Source of the DNA: Membranipora membranacea
Lineage: Eukaryota; Bryozoa; Gymnolaemata; Cheilostomatida; Membraniporidae
Assembly: GCA_914767715.1 (NCBI GenBank)
Contig: OU612066.1
Span: 25,456,283-25,520,282, forward strand
DNA length: 64,000 nt
Reading direction: 5' to 3'
Part shown: piece after piece, positions 35,222 to 47,061 of the stretch
Position numbering within the stretch: the stretch's first letter is position 1
Layout of the letters: the number at the start of each line of letters is the position of its first letter
The notes under the pieces: generated by a model
Seen by the model: the letters and a program-made list of their open reading frames with translations, nothing else
Database searches by the model: none
Told to the model about the DNA's origin: nothing
Made by a program: the position numbers and the translations under genes

Positions 35222-36007
35222 TTGGGGCATTGCCATTTGATCAAATGTTTAAACAGTGATACAAGCCTTGTTATTATCATACAATGATAAGCTTCCAAAT
35301 TGAATTGGCTCATAACAGTGGTGAGATATTTTATTTCTTTTACCACCTTTATATTAATCAAAATATTAAGTCTCTTATAGATGAATTTATTGCAAAACAA
35401 ACCTCAGTTTTGAAAGACAACTCCTGCTTGTGATAGCAATATAATCATCTGATTAACATTTGAATCAGATATGCTATTCAAGACAATGAGGCCAATTTTA
35501 AGCTCATAGTCTGCATAATCTCACCAAGGAGTAAGTATTGCTCGTTGATCTCACCTTAGAAATGAAAATAGATCACTTTTATTGCCCATCTACTCCAGCT
35601 TGTTCTTGGTTGTAGCTTTTCTATATTGCACCTACAAACAAATAAACAAAACATTGATTGGTATATCAATATAAATTCTAATTTATAAACCATCAAAACT
35701 ACAATCATCTGTTGCACTGGTTGGTGAGTGGCAAGTCAAGTTATATCAAGTTTTCGCACTCATATAATCTTCACATTATTTGCGTCAGTGTCAAACAAGG
35801 AAGGCCATAGGACTGCGACATTCCCCTACGACGTTAGGCAAATTTATTCTCTCTGCGGATGGGGAGGAACATTTAAAAAGTTGTATATCAAGGCCCACAA
35901 GATTGAACCCAGCGGGCACATTGTATGCGGCAACATGTTTCCAATGTCGCAATTGGATTGTTTCTGTGTTGCATGGTACACGTTTAACATTCAATATCTT
36001 GTAGATG

Positions 36008-36518
36008 CATAAATGGTGCATACAAAGCAACACAGTTTTTTCCAATATGGTAACTGCGCAGTAACTACAGCTACTTTACTCGAGAGTAATTTGCAAGAAT
36101 ACTGGCATCATATGTGATAAAATGCTTTGCCATTTGTTTGCTAACACTCTGTGTGGCTCCAAATTGTGTGCAATTCTATTTTGCACTGTTTTATTCCATT
36201 TTCTTAAAATCAAATCTAGTCTCTAGACCGCATGGGAATGATGCGTTTATGACCACGTAGAGGCATAAATGGTGCATACAAAACAACACAGTTTTTTGCA
36301 ATATGGTAACTGCGCAGTAACTACAGCTACTTTACTAGAGAGTAATTTGCAAGAATACTGGCATCATATAGGAAATAAATGCTTTGCAATTTGTTTGTTA
36401 ACACTCTGTGTGGCTCCAAATTGTGTACAATTCTATTTTGCACTGTTGTATTCCATTTTCTCAAAATCAAATCTAGTCTCTAAACTGCATGGGAACGATG
36501 CGTTCATGACTGCGTAGC
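36008..36518 (+). repeat. Tandem duplication of a 256-bp unit
   Basis: The segment starting CATAAATGGTGCATACAAA at 36008 is repeated from 36264 with scattered substitutions (for example CTCGAG/CTAGAG, GACCACGTAG/GACTGCGTAG). No protein function is evident. Confidence 0.85.
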
Positions 36519-37532
36519 TGTTGAATTTGTATACATTACTTGCATTTATCTCCCCTGGTAAGCTGCTAACGTTTGGTAAGCCCTTGTGACAACACAACAG
36601 TGCAATATAATTATTTAAATAAACCATTATTCAATAACTTTGAAACATTAATACATGTCAGTATTTTGAAATTGGTTAATAAATAGCCAGGGTTTAGATT
36701 ACCTGCATTAAGCACCACTTAATGTTCTTTGCGAATAAAGTTGAATAAGATTGCATTTTAAATAAGTATCAAGAGTTCCACTGCGAATAACTCGATGACT
36801 TACCCTACACTAGTGGAATTCTAATGGGCCTACTACTCAACATCCACAGTGGACTGAATCACTATGAGTAAAACATCCTCCTAAATGCTAATTGATATTA
36901 AATCTAATAAATCGTAATTAAAATGAAATATATACTGAGGTATGATATTTTGTGTCTAAATTTGCTGTGTAGAAAACGCATGGTTACTATATATACAAGC
37001 TTCTAGTTAGATGTGTAGCAGAGGCAGTTTATATATCGTAACAATGTCTACTAAAATGCACCATTCCAACATATAATAGCGTGACAGATTGCCACATTAG
37101 GCAGACGTAGTTCAGCCTCTAAGGTAAACATCTTTTCAACATAGTTTAGATACAGTTGTGCCGGCTGGGAAGCGGGACGCCATGATACATGACATCATAG
37201 CTGCCCATCAGTCGTTTCTACAAAAGGTTGCCGGCTGTTTTGTGTACACTCAAACTGATAGCATAATAAGCATTAGCCTTGTCATTATGCTCAGAGCCAA
37301 AGTTTTGCTGGAGTTTCTTGCTTAGCTAAAGTGTTGATCTAATGTGTTGGGTCTCTCACTCCACCCAACCAATCATCATCACATCATGTCAGAGCCAACA
37401 CATACATCATCATACATGGACTGGTTAGTGTTGGTCTTAGTCCTTACTTACTTTTCATTCTTTTTTCTGGTCAACCTGATTATGTTATGTGGGTATTCTC
37501 CTGTGACACAACTAAACAGAGGAACGACAACA

Positions 37533-37782
37533 ATGTAAATGTAAATGTAAATGTAAATCACTTTTTATTTAGCTGCTCTCCAGCAATCTTTACATGAATA
37601 TAACACAGAAACATACATTTTCAATTTAGCGCACTCCTGTACAAGGTAGGAGTGGGCAAGCTAGGCTATTGTCCAGAGAGCTCACCTCCTTCAGCAGAAT
37701 GGGTAGTGACCGGGATTCGAACCTGCAACTCTCAGATTGAGATGCTCGAATCCTAACCACTACGCCACCCTGCCTGCCAATG
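37533..37782 (-). mobile_element. tRNA-derived SINE with a TTTACA-type tail
   Basis: The minus-strand head starts near 37780 (CAGGGTGGCGTAGTGGTTAG, box B GGTTCGAATCC). It continues through a roughly 150-nt body and ends in four copies of (CATTTA) at 37533-37557. The simple-repeat tail is typical of LINE-mobilised SINEs. It differs from the other two SINE families here. Confidence 0.8.
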
Positions 37783-38974
37783 TCAATGGCTACCCTAGTA
37801 AGGCCACAATGATAAGGGATTATAAATAAATGTCTTGCTCATAGCTGGTCAGCAATACTAAAATTGTGTTCTGCTCATACTACAGCCTCTTCTTAATCTT
37901 GATGTATTGAACATTTTGATTGGGTAGTTTGCTGTAAGCTTGTCTAATGGTTTACGCATAGCAATATAACTTTAAAGCCTGGTTTAGAGTAGACTGATTG
38001 GACAACTTAAATGTGACTTTGGATCATGAGCCAATAAGATTTTCCCGGATAAATGAGATTTTTACCAACTCCAATATTTCTTATTTCAAAACAAACCAGG
38101 AAAAAAATTGTATTCTGTTGGTAAGTTTTACGGTTTTCTTTAATGCTAAACTCCCCGAGTTTAGAGCTCCAAGTCTATCTCACATATATATCATGTGCCT
38201 TTTCATATCTCCTACATGGCCAAATAAAAAATGAAGTTGTGGGTCTATTCTGTTTGGTTATGATAAATTATGGCCAAAGCCTAACTAGTCTTCTGTTCTT
38301 GATTAGATTTAGAAATAGATTCGACTGGTCACACTTTCCCTGTCACTGGTAGAAAGATGGGCATAACCAACATAACACTTACAGCAACAAATTAAATACT
38401 GGCTAGCTTCTGGTTGAATTCGAATAGCAACACTTGTTGCTGGCTTCCCGGGGAGTGTGCGTTCACTATGTTGCAAAGTCCTTAATCTGCCAAACTCTTC
38501 AAAATTGTTGTTAAGAAATTCTATTTATTTTAAGTATTCTCTTTAAGGAGTAAAGTCAAATACAATTTATTATCTGATAATGTAAATCCTAACTGTGTTG
38601 TACAATTAACTATTCAGTGTATTGATTATTATGGCCATTACAAACCATCTCGACTCCCGTTATATGGTTTTTCTGGAAAAGCGCGTGGGTCCCCTAGCTA
38701 CTAATTGGAATGACTTAAGATGCTCTGCCCTGATAGCCGGTATAACTAAAACTCACGACTCACATCATGGTTGGATTTCCATGAGTTGAGTGACCCTGAA
38801 TCGCAAACTGTAGTGGCGTCATACAACTGTAGGGGTTTTTGAAGCTTTTATGAATACATAACTATCTTCATTCCTGTTTCGTTCCATAAGTTTTACATAG
38901 ACAACAAAGTTACATGATAATTTATTTTTCACAAATCATCAATTGTCGTTTTACACTTTTAGTTCAAGCTGAAG

Positions 38975-41900
38975 ATGACATTCAAAGTTTCATCCTGGTC
39001 AGTGCTGTTGTTTGGATTTTATCTGTGTATACACTGCCTTAAGATTAAAGTTAAACCTCCTAAAAGAAATATCTACCAACTCAGCGGAAAACCTGATGGA
39101 GGATATTATGTCAGTATTGATATAGGTAAGCTATGATACAAAAAAGACTAAAACAATCCTCGCTGAAACATATACTTAATCACTTTTCATCTATGTTTTA
39201 TCATAAGTTGATGAAGATTGTGTTTATCCAAGATTTGATAGTTGTGCTGTTCAGCTGTTCGATATGTGGTATGTAAGCTTGTGTTTCCATCATCATTCGA
39301 TGTTGTTGATGTTGATTCTCTAAATGATAAAAAAGGGAAAGGAAGAGTAACAGCTTTGTACTGCAGCTTATGGGTTTACTATGAGTTTGTGACGTGTTTT
39401 ATTGGCTAAGGATCAGTTACCTAGCTACAGAATTGTCCTCTTTAAATATACTTATTAATCTGCCTATTTTGATTAACAGGGAGTCCACCGCAGCAGCTCA
39501 ATGTTTTGATTGACACAGGCAGCAGTAATTTCGCTATAGCTGCGTATGACAATCCTAACACCACCAAATACTTCCACTATGGAGACTCTACTTCCTTTGT
39601 GGACAGCCATAAAAGTTTTCAGCTGCACTATACTCAGGGAATGTGGGGAGGGAAGCTGGGTAAGTAGATGGATTAAGTTTTTCGATAAGTTTCTTATGTT
39701 CAATATCTAATCAAGGAGATGGTATTCTCTCCCACACCTACAACTGACATGGAGACTATTACTAGACTATTAGCATGTGTATCGCTGATCGTAAGAGTCA
39801 ATTTAGTATGAGTACCTACCATATACCCGCCCCTTATTAGTAAAATTGCACTCGGGTCATCACACCAAATACCTGGTGATGGTACTCATACTAAGTGAAA
39901 TAGTTCGCTCTTTAACGATCAGAAATACACATGCAATAGTATATTACGTTATCAGTGTTATGTCTAATATCTAACCAGGGAGTTGGTGCTCTCTCCAACA
40001 CCTTGAGCTATTTGATAGCTATTTTGTACAAGTAAATGAGGCAAATTACAACAATCCGCCAATTCAATATAACCTGGAATTCCCTGAAAGAAAAGGTCAA
40101 TCTCATATGCAATGTCGTTGAAACTTCCAGAGAATTTCAGAAAGTTGCATTGTGGAGAATCTCCCTGCTAACCTGCCCTATGATGTTGGCACAAGAGACT
40201 GATGTAGTTGGGACTATCACATGTTACTGATTTGCTCGAAATCTTACATTGCCCTTATTAAAAGCTGCTCCTTCCCGGAATTATGTATTATATGCTGATG
40301 ACACATGATATCTTCTCGACCGACCATAACCTATTAAAACAAGAAATTTCAGAAGTTGAAACTTGGTGCATAGCCAATAGGCTCATTCCAAATCATTCAA
40401 AAACGTTCCAAATAATTTTTGAATCGCCAAAAAAAAACAAATTGATTTGATCTCAGGTGTAAAACACTAGAAATTAAAAACTTCACAAAATTTTTAGGCA
40501 TCATACTTGACTCTAATAAGAATCATCTTGGAGACCTCTGCCGAAAACTCAACCTAATTTTAACAATGATGAGGGCAGCTCGCCCTTATTTTGATAAAAA
40601 AGACAATGGTTGACCTGTATTACTCCTTTTTTGTACCCACATTTACTTTATGGAATTGAATTCTGGGGCCATGCCACCGACACAGATCTCAAACGAGTTT
40701 TTATTCTTCAAAAAGCGTGCATACGTGTTATTTTGAACAAAAAACCCAGAGAACATGTCACATCATTTTTTAAAACTTTAGGAATTATGCCAATCCAAAT
40801 GCTTTTCGAATTTTGTACTTTAAAACCCCTTTTAAAAGCATACTCAACTGAGTTCCTGATGAATCTAAAATGCAAAACTTTTTACAGCACTAGAAACAAT
40901 GACTTAAAGTTAAAAAAAGCCAACAACTATCGGGGTGAGAGGTCCTTGTTGTGCACTGGCGTGCCACTGTATAGCAAGTACCTAAAGGGAGTGGAGATGG
41001 GCTCTCAGACTTGCGTGCCCGCGAGCCTAGCTTCCTGTCTGTGGGGGTCTGTGGTGATTTCAGCTGGATGGGGCACTCGTCCTGGGCGGCCTTGCCGGTG
41101 TGTCTTGTACTTGACGTTTGTGCTTTACAGTTGGGCTGCCTACACTCTAGCCGCAGGCTATCAGACTGTCTCTTTGCTTTTTACATATTTCTATTGCAAT
41201 TATTTACGTTTTACGATTCGATTTCTCTTTTCCTTCTCTCACTCAATTGCACTTTATCTATTATATATTATCAATTTTATCTTTCGCAATAAACACACAT
41301 GAAGAAAAAAAACCCACGTGACAGTGTCCATTGGTTCACAACCTTATAAACATTGCAATTTTTTGCGTTCGGAATTCTGAATTTCTTATAATTATAAGAG
41401 TTCGAAAATGGTTTTACAGATCTCCGGCAAGTTTTTTCTGCCTCTGTGTTAGATATACTCTGCTACAGTCAACATACAAGCAGCTCGCAGCCGTAAAAAA
41501 TTTAACAACGGCTTAGAATTGATTTATATATTTTAATATTTAAAGATCCCGCACTGTTAAGCGAGGACAGTCAATACTCTCGATCCCAAAATACTCATTA
41601 TTATTATTATTATTACTGTTTGCCACATCCAAGGGGTTTTCATTTTAGAAGCTTGCACCTCTTTTCATCTGTTAACTTGCCTGGAGAGAGAGAGTAACAA
41701 ATTAAACAGACAAGCACTAGTAGTCAAATTCACTGTGTTTATATTTCAGGTACAGACCTCATGCAGCTTGTAAACGGTACTATAGGACAGCATAAGGTCA
41801 ATGTCACTCTCATCACTGAATCTCAAGAGTTCTTCATGAACGGATCTAACTGGCAGGGAATTCTGGGATTGGGATTCCAAGGAATAGCTCAACCGACTGA

Positions 41901-44900
41901 CAATCCACCAATTCCTTTCTTTGATACACTAGTCAGCTCAGGTATTGATAATGGCAACTCCATCTTGAATATTTTATATCTGTATATATATATTGTGAGT
42001 GTTAATGTAAGTCTATCAGTTGAGACCCTATTGAGTTCTGCTCTGATCTGTGAAAGTTGAGGTGTGATAATCTAACGAATTGGCTCATGTGGATTAGGTG
42101 TGTGTAGAATCAGAGACGATAATGTATGATATGATATCCAAACCTTTTCTGACTCCCCTATTTCCTGACATTATATCATCTCGTCCCTATGTGAGTTTTC
42201 ATATAATATGTCAAATTGTGACAAAAGGAAACCAAATCCAGATACCGAAGATTTTCAGTGTATGATTTCCTCAATGTATATTGATACCGAATGTTTCTAT
42301 TTGATCAAACATGTTAAGATTTAAGATTCTTTAAAATATATAAGAGTAAAATAGTGATGAGGCCTACATATCGCAATAGCTTTGACAATAGTTGTCTTTA
42401 AGATGGGGGCATTGATTTCACTTCAAATTTTTCAGGTTCGGTGACAAATGGCTTCTCTCTACAGCTATGCGGTCCAGGCGATGGCCCATTCTCGGATGAT
42501 ATACCCGTAGGCGGTAAGCTGACTATAGGAGAAGAAGATCCTACACAGTATACAGGGGATATGTACACTGCTAGCGTAGTGAGAGAAGACTACTACCAGT
42601 TACTGATCACCGATATAAAGGTATGCTATATATTCGAATACAAATTTTTTTATTTTGATACCAAATTGATAGGCTTTTTTCATATTGACTAGTATGGTAC
42701 ATTGCCAATTGAGGAAGACACATTACTTACTTAGCTGTGTGATACCGATCAAACATTTACCATTCCTGTGCATGTTCACTTGGAGCATTTTCGCCAGGGG
42801 AATTCGGCGTGTTGCCCCAAGAACAATTGCTTTATATTTGATTGAGCTCATGCCTTCGGTATGTTTAGTTGGTGTGAGGGGTAAAATAAGAAAAGAACAC
42901 TGTTAGGTTTTGGTGCCAATAATCAAATCCATACCACTGCAATATGGCTGGAATGAGGAACTTGATAACGTCAAGTATGTGTATTCAAGAACTCCTTGGA
43001 ACTCCTTGGTGTATTGGACAACCGACAACATTTTGACATGGTGGTATTAGGATAATTAGCCTATTGTATCAAAATTAATTCAGTTGATGGTATTGTTTAC
43101 TGATATTTCATTTTTTGTTGACATTGACACTTTTCATTTCGATCCCTTCCATATTAATTCAGGTTGACGGGAAATCTCTGGGTATGGACTGTGTCGATTA
43201 TAATACAGACAAAACGATCATTGACTGTGGAACAACAAATCTGAGATTACCCGAGAATGTCTTCGCTTTCTTTACTAGCTTCCTCAAGAATGCGGTGAGA
43301 TACTCTCTTCCACAACTTATGTTGGCAAAGATTGTCTCAAAATATACAATTGTCAAGGAGTAACAGAACAATAACTGTTACTCCTTGGTATTGTCAATGC
43401 CCTGTATTGCAAATTTGAAAGTTGAATGAAATGGTGAGAAGATTTGGACTCGTACTAATAACCTAGTTTTATTTTCCTACGTAATCTGCAACAAGATTTT
43501 CTTGGTAAAAATCAATATAACACTGGTCATCAGATTCACAATTATCAGAATTTAATTCCAAAGGAAACGCAAGTTTGTTTTTACGATTAACGCATAATCG
43601 GGCCTATAAAATTCGGAGGCATTACACTTTCATAAATAAGAATCACAATCTTGGGTGCTCCTGCACTGACCACTATTGTATTAACTTAACGTCATGCCTC
43701 GCCTAGGATACTAGCTTGAGAAAGAAGGCAGTAGCGTTCCATCATCGACCACTTTCACTAGTGGCTGATAATAAAACACGACTACCAGTTATCCCGGCAC
43801 AGTTAAAGTGCTCAATATACTATCATACTTGTTTGCCAGGAAGAGCAGCTAGTTCAATCCGTTATGCATGCATAGAAATTTAAGTCTGCCCAAGTTTTTG
43901 ACAACAGAATATTACCAAATCAAATTGCATGGATTGATTTTTTACTGGTAAATGTGATGCGATGGGTCCTTCAATAGAAACACTATTTGTTTCCTTGATA
44001 AAACCAAGGTCAAGCCGGAGAGGGCCGTTCACATTTTATCGATCATGGTGGTTATGAAGGCATAATGATTATTTTGCCCTATACTCTACCTGTCAACCCA
44101 AGTAGCACAGTGGAATATTTGACTATAAGGTTGTACATATTCGCTGCTGGAATCAAGTTGTAAATCTAAGTTTTGCCATATCACATACTACCTCCAAATT
44201 ACTTCAACCCTTCTCTTCTTTAAAGTTTTCTCCTCTCTCCATCCAGGTTGAGCCGCTATCTAACGACACGTGGTCAATGAAGTTTTGGACTGGAGTTGAC
44301 CCGATATGCATGTTTCATTCAGATGATGGCGCTCTCTCACTCTATCAAAAGTTTCCTGTCATAGAGATAGACTTATACACAGCAGACTATAAAGCCATAA
44401 CCTTGGCCATATCCCCTCAGCAGTACCTCAGACCTGTAGATCTACCTGGGGAACCTGCCAAGGACTGCTATAAAGTAGGAGTGACAAGCTCCACTCAAGG
44501 CACTAATATAGGTAATAAAATGATAATCAAGATTTCACAGAGAGGAATTGTCACAAAAATTGGCAGGCCTTTTCATATAGCTTATGTACCATAACTCTTG
44601 TTCAATGTTGTGGGAAACGTGAGAATTATAACTCAAAATTGATGTAATACCTGCTTCCATCACCAGCCATTATTCTTCAGTGTAAGAGAAGGTGTCCTAA
44701 AACCTATGATTACCTATAAAGGTCCTGTTTGTGAGGTTTTCCTAGAAGACAAATAATTACTCTCATGTCAAGTGGAAAAGTCTTTACCTCAACCGAATTT
44801 TATTGTGTTTGAACATTTTGTGGCCATTTTTCCGCTTCTCATACATACACATGTTATGGTGACAAAGTGACCAAGGTATGTAAAAGAATCTTTTTCACAC

Positions 44901-45622
44901 AACATGGTAGTAGTGATTTGTCTTTCTGGCCGACACCACATACGGGCGATTTAAGAGGGTATACCATATTATGATGAGTTTGAGCTTCCAAAGTGATCAG
45001 ACCTATGCTAACGTGTTAGCTCAAATTCTGGGCTAAATAACATTGTAGGAAGAAAATTGTAATCATGCACCCCAGCGAAAGTTCTATTCTGATCATTACT
45101 GCGCATCGGCTTTCAAGAAAATGATGATATGAAGCATAAGTTAGTCCAACATGGTGAGTTTGTCTCAAACACATGGTTAGTTTTGCCCCCAAGTCTTGTC
45201 CATTCTTGGGAAGGGTCATGTTTATAAGGTAATAAGGCAATCTTCTATCAGAACATTTTTATGTCTTAGGTGCTGTGATTATGGAAGGGTATTATATCTA
45301 CCATGACAGAGAAAATAAAACTGTGAAGTTTGCTCAGACGACCTGCCCGTCACGTATAGCAGGGGCAGCTGTGAGTACAGTGCACTCAAACAGTAACAGC
45401 ACATGGACTAAATCTCAATGTACTTTTGTACGTAAAACTAAAAAGACAGTGCCGTCGTGGGCTATTGTTCTCATCACCGTGTTTGCCTTTTTATTGACGT
45501 TACTGATAGTTGTTGGTGCAATTAAATTAGTTCGAAATCGGAGGAAAAATAAGGCAAGACAGCTGAGGAATGATATCGATATCCATGATCTCATGGACGA
45601 CACATTCGACACAGAATACTAA
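38975..45622 (+). CDS. Membrane-anchored BACE-like aspartyl protease
   Basis: Seven coding exons: 38975-39125, 39480-39659, 41750-41941, 42436-42620, 43163-43294, 44247-44511, 45270-45622. Phases join to 1458 nt, 485 residues (human BACE1 has 501). Residues 1-20 are a signal peptide, then a short basic pro-segment (KPPKR). The pepsin-type domain has first Asp D62 (IDTGSSNFA), flap Tyr Y101 (HYTQGMW), 'NGSNWQGILGLGF', and second Asp D257 in IIDCGTTNLRLP. All six BACE-type cysteines are present (LQLCG, MDC, ICMF, DCYK, TTC, SQC). A membrane span (about 431-456) and cytoplasmic tail follow; DIHDLM could act as an acidic dileucine-like sorting signal. A type I endosomal/Golgi sheddase is inferred from the family. 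Cys258 replaces the usual Ser/Thr after the second catalytic Asp, so activity needs proof. BACE1 versus BACE2 orthology cannot be assigned. Confidence 0.95.
39699..40002. mobile_element. About 180-bp MITE bracketed by 40-bp direct repeats, protease intron 2
   Basis: Inverted arms 39766-39817 (CTATTAGCATGTGTAT, CTGATCGTAAGAG, TTAGTATGAGTACC) and 39890-39945 (reverse complement) enclose about 70 bp. Diverged direct repeats (ATATCTAA(T/C)CA(A/G)GGAG, TCTCTCC.ACACCT) flank it at 39699-39742 and 39963-40002. These are too long for an ordinary target duplication; the MITE may have entered a pre-existing repeat, or the flanks belong to a composite element. Confidence 0.6.
40288..41308 (+). mobile_element. 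5'-truncated LINE fragment (reverse transcriptase) in protease intron 2
   Basis: A YADDT catalytic motif (40291-40305) is followed, after a one-base frameshift and stop, by 'ETWCIANRLIPNHSKT', the usual RT thumb entry. A later frame holds 'LLYGIEFWGHA' and 'LQKACIRVILNKKPREHV', typical of Jockey/CR1-like ORF2 C-termini. The 3' end carries AATAAA and a short A-run near 41290-41308. Frameshifts and stops show it is dead. It lies in the same orientation as the protease gene. Confidence 0.85.
41597..41614 (+). repeat. (ATT)6 microsatellite
   Basis: Six ATT units in protease intron 2, just 3' of the LINE fragment. Confidence 0.8.
43348..43399. repeat. CAAGGAGTAACAG hairpin element
   Basis: CAAGGAGTAACAG and CTGTTACTCCTTGG face each other across about 8 nt, with outer TTGTC/GACAAT arms. 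A second copy of the same hairpin lies at 47849-47901. It sits in the intron after the exon carrying the second catalytic Asp. Confidence 0.7.
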
Positions 45623-47061
45623 TATTGAAAGCTTTCAAATTTCAATCCTAGTATGGAGGCTAAGCGCGCGATTTCGTGGTTGTTAAATTTTCTCAACCCT
45701 TATTACTTTATATTGACTCCCACCTTGGCTAGTCAAAATTGGTACTAATTCCCCCCCCTCCGAACCCCCCCCCCCCCTCCGAACAACCTTGTTTATTTAT
45801 ACTCTGGTTTATATTTACTCTTTAAGAGTAATCAATATATAATAGAAAATCTGTGAAAATAAGGTCATAATAATATATATTCTATGTTATTCTTATGTCT
45901 CATGAAGTTTTTTAATTCTTGTTCTGGAGTATGTTATTCATGACACAGACAGGAACTCCGGATCGGTGTCCTGACTATACTTTATAAGTCTCCTTTCTTA
46001 GGTTTTCGTAACATATATTTTCTACCCCGTTTATGTTTTCAGTACAAGATGCTCATCATGTTGTCATCTTGATTAAATTGAAATGTAATTATATTCCGTA
46101 ATTGTACCGGCTCACGGTGATATATTTTCCATCTTACTTACTTATTTTGAACCTCAAAATTTACAGCTTTTTTCACCTGAATCAAAGTTTTATTGACAAA
46201 TTTACCTTTTGTAACTAACAATGAATAAAACAACATGATCATAGCCCAGGGCATTTGTTTATTATGTAAGGAAGGGTCTAACATCAATTCTTGGAATCAT
46301 GTGTTGAACTAACGCAGATTGAGCACCTATATTATGACCCACCAAAACATCAGATTTCTTTGTGTAACTTTTTTGTTCGCTCTATATTTTTTTTCCAGCG
46401 GATAAACTCCGCATTCTTATTCTGCACCATTAAATGCTGTCAAAAAGAAAAGTAATTAGCAGTTCGACTGAGTTTGTTAATGCATTTTTTTCCTGAACTC
46501 CCTCATTTCTGGCTGTCATTAGAAGCAACACGACTGTCATTATTGGTTTTTTAAACAACCCATAGGCTTTTTAATGGATGTGTCACTTTTCAAGATAAAT
46601 TTCAATAATAGCAGACGGCTTTCAAACAAATGTCTAATTCTGTGATATCATTGCATGTTTTGTATTTTAAAACTTGTGTTATTGATCAGTTTTTATGTTT
46701 GTTTTTGATCCATTATAAATATCTGTGTTTGCCTATCAAGCAATGCCCTCAGAAGCAGGATAGAAGCAGGATAGAATATGGTGAAAATCAATGGACCTCT
46801 ATGTCTCATATTCCAGGTCTGTTAAGTTTTATATGCTGCCTTGCGAGCTCAATCATTTAACTTGACAGCACTACGCTCGAGCGGCAGGTTGTCAATAACC
46901 TAAGGTAAGTGAACCTTCATGTTTTGGTTCCATCTTTAACCGTTAAAACGCTTTTTGTCAGGGAATTTTCAGCATATTACACACACACTATTTATGTAAA
47001 TGTATATATTCAGAACCATGTCATTGTGTTTATGAACGAAAATTCTTTGCTACTTTTTTAG
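45623..47061 (+). other. Protease 3' UTR and upstream region of the cadherin-like gene
   Basis: Interrupted C-tracts lie at 45.75-45.78 kb. A canonical AATAAA at 46224-46229 is a plausible polyadenylation signal for the protease, giving a 3' UTR near 600 nt. An acceptor (TACTTTTTTAG) directly precedes the next ATG at 47062, so the downstream gene probably has a non-coding exon in 46.2-47.0 kb. No other gene was seen. Confidence 0.45.

Larger units (their letters stand above)
33713..38961. other. Intergenic region between the divergent LRR receptor and protease genes
   Basis: The two genes are transcribed away from each other, so this stretch should hold both promoters. No TATA-like core was confidently placed. 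It holds a TTAA-flanked MITE, a G18 tract, a 256-bp duplication and a SINE. An acceptor (ACACTTTTAG) at 38949-38962 just before the protease ATG implies an upstream non-coding exon here. Confidence 0.45.

Noticed and set aside
40610-41302. 230-codon frame as a cellular gene
   Set aside because: Its first half is a LINE ORF2 C-terminus and its second half is translated 3' UTR.
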